A stretch of DNA of 64,000 nucleotides from Chloroflexus aurantiacus J-10-fl (GTDB lineage Bacteria; Chloroflexota; Chloroflexia; Chloroflexales; Chloroflexaceae): positions 930,001 through 994,000 of the forward strand of contig NC_010175.1 in the NCBI RefSeq assembly GCF_000018865.1, given 5' to 3'. The notes beneath the pieces were generated by a model. That model worked only from the letters and a program-made list of their open reading frames with translations, was not told the origin of the DNA and ran no database searches. A program made the position numbers and the translations under genes. Positions within the stretch are counted from its first letter, which is position 1. Every line of letters starts with the position of its first letter. Shown here one piece after another: positions 43,485-52,211 of the stretch.

Positions 43485-45533
43485 ATGCGATTATTTTTGC
43501 GCCTTCTTCTGACGGTTACTCTCTTTGGCATGACCGGTCTCGTTGTGCTGCCGACCATCTCCCTCTCGGCACCGGCAGGGCCATTCATCCGGTTACGTTC
43601 GCGCACCTTTATCCCGCAGCCGGGTTTTCCTGCCGGTGAGCGCAGTCTGGTCAGTGCGGCGGATGGTCGCGAGGCGCCGGAACGGGTTCACGTCTTTGTG
43701 CAGTTTGCGCACGTTCCTACCGATGCTGAACGTGATGCTCTGGCTCAAGAGGGTGTCACGCTGCTGGCTTACGTGCCGGATTATGCCTGGTACGCATCCA
43801 TCCCCACTGCGTGGCTTCAGGCTGCAACCCTGCCGGCGAGCATTCGCGCTATCGCTGCCATCCAGCCCGCCGATAAACTGTCACCACGCCTGCATCGCTA
43901 TCTCGACCGCTGGCCATTGCCGGTGCTGATCGCAACGTATGCCGATGTTGAACTGACTGCGCTTCGCGATCTCGTTCAACGTCTCGGTGGGAGTGTGGCG
44001 AAGCTGTTGCCGGAACGGCGGTATGTGCTTGCGTTGCTGCCCGATGTTGCCGCACTTACAGCCTTGAGTCGGACGGATAGCGTTTTCTGGATCGATGCCT
44101 GGCCGGGTCCGTTTGAACCGAAAAACGATGGTGGGCGTAGTGCAACCAAAACCGATCTGGTGCATCAACTTGGTTATCACGGCAATCCGGCTTCGGCACC
44201 GGGTAGTATTGTGATCGGCGTTTGGGACTGTGGGTGGGTTGAGAGTAATCATCCCGCTTTCAGTGGCCGGCTTACGATTGGCGATCCCGACTCATTCACA
44301 AATGGATGTGGTGATGTTGCCGGTACGGATTATCACGCCACCCATGTTGCCGGTACTGCTGCCGGTAGCGGCGCCGGTAGTCCGTCAGGTCGTGATCTGC
44401 GTGGCCACGCCGATCAGGCAACGGTGTTGTCATACGATGTGTACGATGTAGACCTGGAGGTGATGCAGGCTATTCAGGACTACGATCTCGATATTTCGCA
44501 AAATTCCTGGGGGCCGGACACGGGTGGGATATGCGACCTGACCGTACTCGGTGTGTATGATGAGTTCGCAGCGATGTTTGATGCTCTGGTTCACGGTACA
44601 TATTCAACTGAGATAACAAAGCAGATCGCCGTCGCTTTTGCCAATGGCAACGAGCAAAGCTACTGCCCGAACGGCTGGCGTACCGGAAGTGGCGGTGCGA
44701 TGGGCAAGAATGTGATTGCCGTTGGGGCCACCAACTCTGATGACAAGTCCATGACCGACTTCAGTTCATTCGGCCCAACCGAGGATGGTCGGGTCAACCC
44801 GACAGTCGTCGCTCCGGGGTGTGAAGCTGGTGGCGAAGGAGCGATCTGGTCAACGTTGCCCGGTCCGACTTACGGCGCGAATGGCTGGTGCGGCACCTCG
44901 ATGGCAACCCCGGCAGTATCAGGCATTCTCGGCTTGATGCTGGAAGCGTACAATCTGACGTACAACAGTGATCCACTCCCGGCAACTCTGCGCGCAATCC
45001 TGGTGCATACCGCCGAAGATTTGGGCAATCCCGGCCCAGACTACCAGTTCGGTTACGGTCACGTGGATGCCCTGGCGGCTATCAACCTCATCACTGCAAC
45101 CACCGGCCCGGCTGAGTCGCGGTATATCACAACCAACACTATTACAAATGGGCAAACACACGAATACACCATCACCCATGCCGGCGGACCACTGACATGC
45201 ACTCTGGCCTGGGACGACGTTCCGGCTACCCTTGCCGCCAGCCAGACCCTCATCAACAACCTCAATTTGCTCCTGATCGGCCCGGATACCGGCTCGTACC
45301 TGCCCTGGGTGCTCGATAAGAACAATCCGGCCAACCCGGCTACGCAGGGCGTCAACAACGTTGACACTATCGAACAGGTACGGATTGCCGATGCTGCTGC
45401 CGGCGAATGGACGGTACAGGTCGTGGGGAGCAATATTCCGCAAGGTCCACAATCATACGCCTTGATATGTCCGTTTAGCGTTCCACCAGAACCTGAGACG
45501 TTTAGTGTGTACATGCCGGTGGTGAGCCGGTAG
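43485..45533 (+). CDS. Secreted S8 subtilisin-like serine protease
   Basis: 682 residues. Signal peptide (MRLFLRLLLTVTLFGMTGLV, cleavage near SLSAPA), a ~200-residue N-terminal pro-region, then the subtilase domain: Asp248 (GVWDCGWV), His284 (HATHVAGT), oxyanion Asn340 (SQNSWG), Ser472 (GTSMATP). A C-terminal beta (P-domain-like) segment follows, ending in VYMPVVSR, a tail resembling that of the metzincin protein at 52.2-55.8 kb. Start at 43485 fits the signal peptide and the -10 box. It is exported and probably degrades external protein. It lies between two direct repeats. Confidence 0.93.
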   Translation: MRLFLRLLLTVTLFGMTGLVVLPTISLSAPAGPFIRLRSRTFIPQPGFPAGERSLVSAADGREAPERVHVFVQFAHVPTDAERDALAQEGVTLLAYVPDYAWYASIPTAWLQAATLPASIRAIAAIQPADKLSPRLHRYLDRWPLPVLIATYADVELTALRDLVQRLGGSVAKLLPERRYVLALLPDVAALTALSRTDSVFWIDAWPGPFEPKNDGGRSATKTDLVHQLGYHGNPASAPGSIVIGVWDCGWVESNHPAFSGRLTIGDPDSFTNGCGDVAGTDYHATHVAGTAAGSGAGSPSGRDLRGHADQATVLSYDVYDVDLEVMQAIQDYDLDISQNSWGPDTGGICDLTVLGVYDEFAAMFDALVHGTYSTEITKQIAVAFANGNEQSYCPNGWRTGSGGAMGKNVIAVGATNSDDKSMTDFSSFGPTEDGRVNPTVVAPGCEAGGEGAIWSTLPGPTYGANGWCGTSMATPAVSGILGLMLEAYNLTYNSDPLPATLRAILVHTAEDLGNPGPDYQFGYGHVDALAAINLITATTGPAESRYITTNTITNGQTHEYTITHAGGPLTCTLAWDDVPATLAASQTLINNLNLLLIGPDTGSYLPWVLDKNNPANPATQGVNNVDTIEQVRIADAAAGEWTVQVVGSNIPQGPQSYALICPFSVPPEPETFSVYMPVVSR

Positions 45534-45848
45534 TAACTAATGTCTGTTCGGGATGCGACTGTTTTGGATCAGGGGTTACGAATGCTATGCCACCAGATTC
45601 GATCCAACAAGCCTCAGAAAAAGGCCAAAAAAACTTGCTACAACACTATATTCTGACTACACATGCAGAATACTGATAGATACTGATCAGGTTATTGCCA
45701 CCCTTATCACGCCACAAGGGATTAGTCGCATCCTGTGGGTGATAGATGCGTAGATTCGTGCCAAAGGGGTTATTTTAGTCACTATCGCACTGTCTGGTGA
45801 TGCCAATGTTTGCCTGCCGCGTAATGTCGTTATTTACTTCGAGGAGAG
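45534..45848. other. Intergenic, no gene seen
   Basis: 315 bp. A 66-codon open frame at 45553 has no ribosome-binding site and no recognisable pattern. GAGGAG at 45841 serves the following gene. Confidence 0.5.
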
Positions 45849-47618
45849 ATGACCATTATGAGCAACCTGTTGTTCAAAAAAGTTGATTATTCTGTCAGTA
45901 AACTGCTGGAAGACATCGCTATCGGCGAGATTGGCTTACCTGACATCCAGCGCCCCTTCGTGTGGGATACCACCCGTGTTCGCGACTTATTCGATTCTAT
46001 GTATCGCGGCTACCCCATCGGCACCCTGCTCTTTTGAGAGAATGGTTATCCTGGTGAACACCGCACTATCGGTGCGCATGGTAAACAGAAGGTGCCTCAC
46101 CTGCTCATTGTTGATGGCCAGCAACGCCTCACTGCCCTGTATGCAGTGATGAGGGGCGAGCCTGTTATTGATCAGGAGTTCCAGCGCCGATACATCAGAA
46201 TCGCCTTTTCACCTCTCGAGGATCGCTTTGAAGTCACTAACACTGCCATCGAGCGCGATCCATCCTGGATTGCCGACATCAGTATTCTCTGGCAACCTGA
46301 ATTTGACCAATACGCCTTCGTTTCCGAATTTTTAGACCGCCAGACCAGGCGTCACGAACTGGATGCTGACACCCGCAAACGCATTCCCGCCGCTATTCAG
46401 CGTGTTGTCAACCTCAGCAACTATCCAATGACCGCGTTGGAAATTTCGCTCAATGCCAATGAAGAGCAGGTGTCGGAAATCTTTGTGCGCATTAACAGCC
46501 GTGGTCGCACACTCAACCAGGCCGACTTTGTCCTGACGCTTATGTCTGTCTTTTGGGACGAGGGGCGCAAAGAACTGGAAGATTTTGCCCGCAAGACCAG
46601 ACAACAACCCGCTGATAGGCAGCCTTCTCCCTACAACCTGTACTTCCGGCCTGCACCCGACCAGCTACTGCGCGTAGATGTAGCTCTGGCCTTTCGCCGT
46701 GCGCGACTCGAGCATGTCTATTCTATTTTACGGGGTAAAGACCTGCAGAGTGGCGAGTTTTCTGTTGAACGGCGTGATGAACAGTTCACAGTACTGAAAG
46801 AAGCGCAAGCCTATGTGTTGGACCTGCAACACTGGCATGAATTTATCAAGGTGATTAAACGAGCCGGCTTTATCCATCCGAAAATGATTACCTCTGAAAC
46901 GGCTCTGACGTATACCTATGCCTTCTGGCTGATCGGCAAACGTGATTTTCAGCTCGATCTCTCTACTTTGCGGAATCTGATGGCCCGCTGGTTCTTTATG
47001 AGTTCACTGACCGGACGCAATACCGGATCACCTGAGTCTCGAATGAGTCTGGATCTGGCACTGCTGCGTGATTACACCAATCCTGACGATTTTATCCGTG
47101 CTTTAGAGCAGGAAATTCATGCAGTGTTTACTCCAGATTACTGGAAGGTCACGCTTCCCAACAATCTGGCTACTGCCTCAGCTCGCAGTACCGGTCAGTC
47201 TGCCTACATTGCCGCCCTATGTATTCTGGATGGGCCGGTCCTCTACTCGCGTATGAAGATTCGCGATCTGTTAGACCCCAATACCCAGGCCAGGAAAGAA
47301 GCATTGGAGCGACATCATCTCTTTCCGCGTAAATATCTGGCACGCCAGAAGATCACCGAACAGCGCGACGTCAACCAGGTAGCCAACTATGCGCTGGTCG
47401 AATGGCACGATAACATCGATATCAGTGACCAGCCACCGACTGTATACGCACCACAATACGAAAAACAGTTTTCCCCAGCCGAACTGAAAGAGATGTATCG
47501 CTTTCACGCCCTGCCTGAACAGTGGTACACCATGGACTATTTCACGTTCCTGGAGCAACGTCGCCAGCTTATGGCGGATATTATTCGGCAGGGGTTCATG
47601 CACCTTTCGCAAAGGTAG
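45849..47618 (+). pseudogene. GmrSD/DUF262-family restriction-like protein, interrupted by an in-frame TGA
   Basis: Two open segments in the same frame (45849-46037 and onward to 47618) are separated only by TGA at 46035. Together they give a ~589-residue DUF262 protein: PDIQRPFVWD and YRGYPIGTLLF, then the ParB-like nuclease motif IVDGQQRLTALYAV, EIFVRINSRGRTLNQADFVL, and near the C-terminus an HNH-like EALERHHLFPRKYLA (DUF1524-like). Relatives usually have a Trp after GTLLF, so TGG to TGA is the simplest cause. The family includes type IV restriction enzymes acting on modified DNA. A GTG at 46092 could start a truncated product that keeps DGQQR. It has no partner gene. Confidence 0.82.
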
Positions 47619-48672
47619 GACTGACATTACCAGAACCTGTTTCAAAAACATTCACGACCAGTGATCTCATTCATTCCTGACAGACTCTATGAACGTGACG
47701 AGCACCCATAGCATCGCCGTGACCAGCAGGTTCAACAGCGTGATACGGTGCCCAGCAGAATCAACAGCGTGATACGCACTGGATCGTGAGCATGGCTGCC
47801 GCACCTGGCTTTTGGCCCTTTTTATGAGGGGCCTGCCCTGAGCGTGCCAGAAAGGTATGGTGAGGCAGCACCATGACCCACGAACACCATTCAGAAGACA
47901 CGTGATGCCCAGAAAGCAGGCCCCTGGCCTGGCTGCTTACCCTCGTTGCTGAAACACCTGATGATGATCATTGCCACCAATTGGCTGGCGTTTCGCCAGG
48001 AGTGGACGTTTCGCCGTGGCGCTGCTGGTTGGCGAGCCAGTCGCAATCGCCCGACACAACGCCACACAGGTGCAGCCAGTACCCGGCATGCACGACGCGG
48101 ACGGAACGGCGTGCTCTCGCCTGTTCAGTTGGTCTAGTTCTTCGCGAGACGCTAACGCGCTGCCCGACACGTGTTCCCTCTGTGATCGAGAGCGATGACG
48201 CGCAGCTTCCGCGTACCAGGCGAACCTTTCCCGGGAGCTGGCTGCACACACTACGCACGCCCGTGTTTCAGCGCGGTATCCACCGCGCACAGTAGTGTGC
48301 AGAAGACCTGGCTGCCGGCGCGGGTGACGGAGTACAACGCGGGCGATCCCACTGCGCTTCCTGCCGGCGTTCCTGGAACGGGCCGCACCGACGGCACCTG
48401 CTGGTTCCCGCAGCGGTCACGGCGTGATACCGTTCGGCAACGTGTTTTGCGGAGCATCTTGCTTCGTCCGCGCTTGCGTGTATCAGCCAATCCGCGAGTA
48501 ATAGAGTCGCTCTGTACAAGCCATCTCCCAATTTGCAGGGCAGTGGGTGCAGGTACTGGCTTGATTCGGGCGCCGCAGAGATGGACGCGAATATATCTTG
48601 TCAATCCGGCAAAAAGATGAACCGTAGCGTTGGGAGAGAACTGGTATGTGATACGTCCTGACACAAATCTGC
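47619..48672. other. Intergenic region with repeat remnants, no gene seen
   Basis: Just over 1 kb. It includes two near copies of a ~25-bp CAACAGCGTGATACG text (about 47730-47775), a truncated piece of the 25-27 kb hairpin subrepeat (about 47780) and copy 2 of the ~235-bp repeat. Open frames on both strands look random. Confidence 0.6.
48402..48640. repeat. ~235-bp dispersed direct repeat, copy 2
   Basis: Same orientation as 43128-43359. It differs by scattered substitutions and 7 extra bases near the left end. It ends 30 bp before the stop of the convergent STAND regulator gene. Confidence 0.85.
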
Positions 48673-51000
48673 TCAACGCTTCAGCCAGGTTTCGGCGCAT
48701 ACGAGCGCCTGTTGCGGCGTCCACGTGCGTGCAGTGCGCCAGAGGGCTGACCACTGTGCGGCGTCAATCCGCTCACGCGCACGTTGCCGGCGTTGGGCGA
48801 TCAGCGTCCGGTAGATGGGCGAGAGTGGCCCGCCGCGCTCACCCAGTCCCTCCTCGGCGGCCAGGCACTGCGCGCTTAGGGCAGCGTTATCCTGAGTGCT
48901 ATCGGCCAGTAGCCAGCCGGCCAGCGTGACCAGCCAGAAGCGTATCCGGCGCTCATGCTGGCGGACGTGAGGTAGCGCCAGCAGCAGTTCTCGCCGTGCA
49001 GTCGTCGTATCCCCGTGCACCAGAGCGATCTCGGCCCGGTCGGTGTGCAGGATGGCACGCGCCAGGTCCGGCCCGGCGTCGGGCAGCAAGGTAGCGGCTT
49101 CGTCGAACAGCGCCCGTGCTGTGACCAGGTCGCCGCGTGCCCAGGCTACCTCGCCCAGTTGCAGCGTGGGGAAACCGGGGTTGAGCAGATCAGGCCGCTG
49201 GTGCGCCAGCGCCTTGCTACGCTGCAACGCTGTTTCTGCCTGGCTAAACTCCCCACGTTCGATGTTTATACGCCCCACCAGGTTGAACAGCGCAGCCAGC
49301 CGTGCAGGTTGTTCCGCCTGTGCGAGAGCAATGGCCTGATGGGCAAACTCGTCGGCGCTGGTGAAATCGTAGCACTGCCACGACAGGTTTGCCGCTTTGA
49401 ACAGCAGGTTGATACGCTGGTCGGCATCCATCGTCCCTGGCAGCGCCAGGCTACGACGGATTAACGCCTGCCCCTCGCGCACATAGCCGTGTGTCTCCCA
49501 GAACCAGGCCAGCGCAGAGCACATCTGAAGCGCAGCCGCCGTTTCCCCCTGTTCAATCGAGCTGTGGAGCGCAGCCAGATAGTTGTCGTGATCCTGTTCG
49601 ATAGCTTCTGGTTGGCCCGCTGACTGTGTCAGTAAGTCGTGAAAGTAACGTGCATGTCGCTTCTGGGCCTGGATGCGCTCGGCCACAGTCATCTGGTTCC
49701 AGGCAAACTCGCGGATCATTTCCAGCAACCGCCACCGATCAGGCTCAGGTGTAACCAGACTGTGATCGGTTAGGGTCACCAGCCACGACTGTGTCAGGGC
49801 ACGACTGGACGCATTTGTCTCCCCTATACAGACCGCAGCCGCGGCGTCCAGGGTGAAGGAACCGACAAAAACGGCGAGATGCCTCAAGCATGCGCGGGAG
49901 TCTGGATCGATCAGGTCGTAGCTCCAGGCAATGGCGTTGGACAGTGTGCGCTGGCGGGGCGGCAGATCGCGCGCTGAGGTCTGAACCATTTCAACCCAGC
50001 CCGTCTGGCTGCGCAGTGCGGCGGCCAGATCCGCCACCGACATGCGGCGCAGGGTCGCCGCTGCCAGCTCGATGGCCAGTGGAATGCCCTGGAGCCGGTA
50101 CAGAATATCCGCCACGTCCCCAGCGTTGGCAGTGTCCACGACGAACGCTGGCCGGTGTTGGCGCGTGCGGGTCACAAACAACTGCACCGCCTCGAACGCC
50201 GGCATCTGGTCAGGCAGGGTTCCCGGTGGTGGGAGCGATAACGGTGGCGTAACGTATTCGTGCTCGCCGTAGATATGCAGCGGCACCCGGCTCGTCGCCA
50301 GAACCTTTAATCCTTTGCAGGCCCGTAGCAATTCACCTATGTCTGTCGCGACATCCACCACCTGCTCGCAGTTGTCCAGTACCAGGAGCACGCGCTTTGC
50401 CCCCAGGGCGGTGCGAAAGCGTTGAGACAGTGGTACATCGGCTAGAGGCAAAACCCCGACCTGACGGGCAATGGTTGCCAGCGCCAGCGCCGGATCGGTG
50501 ATTGACGCCAGGTCAACGAACCAGACGCCGTCGGGGAAATCGGGCAGCAGTACCTCTGCGGCCTGGACGCTGAGCCGTGTTTTACCGATGCCGGGTGGGC
50601 CGACAAGCGTGAGCAGGCGTACATCGCTGCGGCGCAGCAGAGTCGTGACTGCGGCAACATCATGCGTGCGGTTGACAAAAGAGGTGAGCGGCGCAGGCAG
50701 GTTGTGCGGCGTTCCCACCGACGGCGGAGAGAGTGGCAGCGTAGCCGGTGACAGATGCTCAACGGCAACAGCCCGACGCGCGGCGCGCAGAAATGCCGCA
50801 CGTTCATCATCGGGCACAGCCAGTGCTGTAGCGAGCAGCTCGGCTAGCTCGCGCGAGGGCCGCCGCTCATCCGCCTCGATCTTGCGGATGGTAGCGGCGC
50901 TGGCGCCGGTGCGCCGGCCCAGCTCGGCCTGGGTCAGGTCCAGCGCCCGTCGTCGCCGGCGCACCCAGGCCCCGAAGGAAGGTGTGGCGGTTTCGTCCAT
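48673..51000 (-). CDS. XRE-type HTH / STAND (NB-ARC-like) ATPase / TPR regulator
   Basis: 775 residues. N-terminal XRE helix-turn-helix (LTQAELGRRTGASAATIRKIE, about 22-42), an NTPase with P-loop GPPGIGKT (134-141) and Walker B RVLLVLDNCEQ, and C-terminal TPR-like helices (about 470-775). This is the layout of signal-sensing STAND regulators, where ligand binding drives ATP-dependent oligomerisation. It could be a transcription activator or, less likely, a defence sensor. The start at 51000 (MDETATP) places the DNA-binding domain at the very N-terminus; the frame runs to 51177 through the operator-like repeats. No good ribosome-binding site is seen. Confidence 0.9.
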   Translation of the reverse strand: MDETATPSFGAWVRRRRRALDLTQAELGRRTGASAATIRKIEADERRPSRELAELLATALAVPDDERAAFLRAARRAVAVEHLSPATLPLSPPSVGTPHNLPAPLTSFVNRTHDVAAVTTLLRRSDVRLLTLVGPPGIGKTRLSVQAAEVLLPDFPDGVWFVDLASITDPALALATIARQVGVLPLADVPLSQRFRTALGAKRVLLVLDNCEQVVDVATDIGELLRACKGLKVLATSRVPLHIYGEHEYVTPPLSLPPPGTLPDQMPAFEAVQLFVTRTRQHRPAFVVDTANAGDVADILYRLQGIPLAIELAAATLRRMSVADLAAALRSQTGWVEMVQTSARDLPPRQRTLSNAIAWSYDLIDPDSRACLRHLAVFVGSFTLDAAAAVCIGETNASSRALTQSWLVTLTDHSLVTPEPDRWRLLEMIREFAWNQMTVAERIQAQKRHARYFHDLLTQSAGQPEAIEQDHDNYLAALHSSIEQGETAAALQMCSALAWFWETHGYVREGQALIRRSLALPGTMDADQRINLLFKAANLSWQCYDFTSADEFAHQAIALAQAEQPARLAALFNLVGRINIERGEFSQAETALQRSKALAHQRPDLLNPGFPTLQLGEVAWARGDLVTARALFDEAATLLPDAGPDLARAILHTDRAEIALVHGDTTTARRELLLALPHVRQHERRIRFWLVTLAGWLLADSTQDNAALSAQCLAAEEGLGERGGPLSPIYRTLIAQRRQRARERIDAAQWSALWRTARTWTPQQALVCAETWLKR

Positions 51001-51005
51001 GGTTC

Positions 51006-51045
51006 TGTCACGCTTTGTCACGCTAATTGTAACGCTGTGCGTGAC
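51006..51045. promoter_or_regulatory. Operator-like direct repeats upstream of the STAND regulator
   Basis: TGTCACGCT at 51006 and 51016, TGTAACGCT at 51028, and the inverted half GTGCGTGAC at 51037. Spacings of 10 and 12 bp place the sites on one DNA face. Location 6-45 bp upstream of the XRE start suggests autoregulation. Confidence 0.5.
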
Positions 51046-51588
51046 CCTTTGCAAACAAGATTCGATCAACATGGACACAGATAGCCCTGGCTCACGGAGT
51101 AGATCGGAAGACGAAACATGGATGGTGTTTGTGAGACGCAGTGCTGTTGGCACAGGCTGTCTGGGGCGGCACACCACAGGTAGCTGACAATGGCCACCCT
51201 GTCCTCACCGGCAAGCTATGCCAGACGCTCCCGCAGAATGCTGTCGAAACGGTGCCTGGTCGTAAGTTGTTCGCTGTGTTGTAGCACTTCGCGAATGATG
51301 ACGCTCCCGGCAGTGCGGGCGACCAGTGCGACGTAGGCAGAGATGGGCGGGGCAATACCCTTTTTGTCTGCATGGCACGAACCTCGCCGGCTGCGTACAG
51401 CCATCCAGAACCGAGCTATCAGCGAGATTGGCAATGTAGCGGACTTCAACCACGGCGCCGATCCACACTCGCTTTGGGTAAGAGCCGCGAACAAGCCACC
51501 CTGGTGGTTGCTATCGAAACGCGCCGAACGAAACCGGCCTCAAGACCTTTGCCGGCCTGCTGGCCGATGCTCTGCAGAAGGAGACCAT
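51046..51588. other. Divergent intergenic region, no gene seen
   Basis: About 540 bp between the STAND regulator and the lipoprotein gene. Overlapping open frames around 51200-51490 on the minus strand could be a decayed gene end (HSEQLTTRHRFDSILRER), but I recognise no family. Confidence 0.4.
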
Positions 51589-52206
51589 ATGCGACGCGGA
51601 TTTGCGCTTCTATCGGTTTTGCTCACGGCTTTTGCCCTGATTCTCCTGGGTGCATGCGGGGGTGGCCAATCCGCAGCACAGACCGGACCGACACCCGCAG
51701 CCATCCCGCCGGAGCCGACGACTGCCGTCACCGTCGGGTCGGTCACGGATCAGCCGGCTGCGTCAGCAGCACTCGCCATCCCCTGTGCCGAGCTGGTGCC
51801 CGCCGACGAGTTGCAGCGCATGATCGGCGTGACGCCCGACAGTTTGATGGACACCGTCATGTCCGGCTGGACGGCTTGCAACTGGTTTTACACCCCGCCT
51901 GGCGCATCCCAGCAGGAAGCATTCACGGTGCAGGCTTACACCGGTGAGGAGACGCTGGTCAAATGGTGCATGGACACCAACCCCGCCAATCGCCTGGCGG
52001 GGGTAACCGTGAGTAGCCTGTCCGATTACGTGCAGGAAGGCTACACCTGGGTCATCCCAGAGGGCAAGCTGCGTGCAGTGCAGGCCCTGCAGGATGGCCG
52101 TTACATCTTCCTGCGCTTCCCTGCCGATACCCCGACCCTGAGCAGCGAGTCGCAGATCGCCGACTACCTGACCGTGCTGTTCCGCCGTTTGCAAGAGAAG
52201 GGGTGA
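51589..52206 (+). CDS. Lipoprotein of unknown function
   Basis: 205 residues. A lipoprotein signal peptide with lipobox LLGAC (Cys near residue 20), a Pro/Thr-rich linker, then a globular domain starting IPCAELVPADELQRMIG that resembles the DUF3558-type or other small extracytoplasmic lipoprotein domains only loosely. ATG behind AAGGAG. It overlaps or abuts the following metzincin gene, so the two are co-expressed at the cell surface. Confidence 0.8.
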   Translation: MRRGFALLSVLLTAFALILLGACGGGQSAAQTGPTPAAIPPEPTTAVTVGSVTDQPAASAALAIPCAELVPADELQRMIGVTPDSLMDTVMSGWTACNWFYTPPGASQQEAFTVQAYTGEETLVKWCMDTNPANRLAGVTVSSLSDYVQEGYTWVIPEGKLRAVQALQDGRYIFLRFPADTPTLSSESQIADYLTVLFRRLQEKG

Positions 52207-52211
52207 GAGCA

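Noticed and set aside
41930-43606. 558-codon minus-strand frame and 344-codon plus-strand frame across the 138-bp array
   Set aside because: 138 is divisible by three and the unit is stop-free in several frames; composition is Ala/Pro/Arg-rich repeat text and the frames run into unrelated sequence.
51205-51494. Possible decayed transposase on the minus strand
   Set aside because: Only short overlapping frames without a DDE or other catalytic motif; no inverted repeats found around them.
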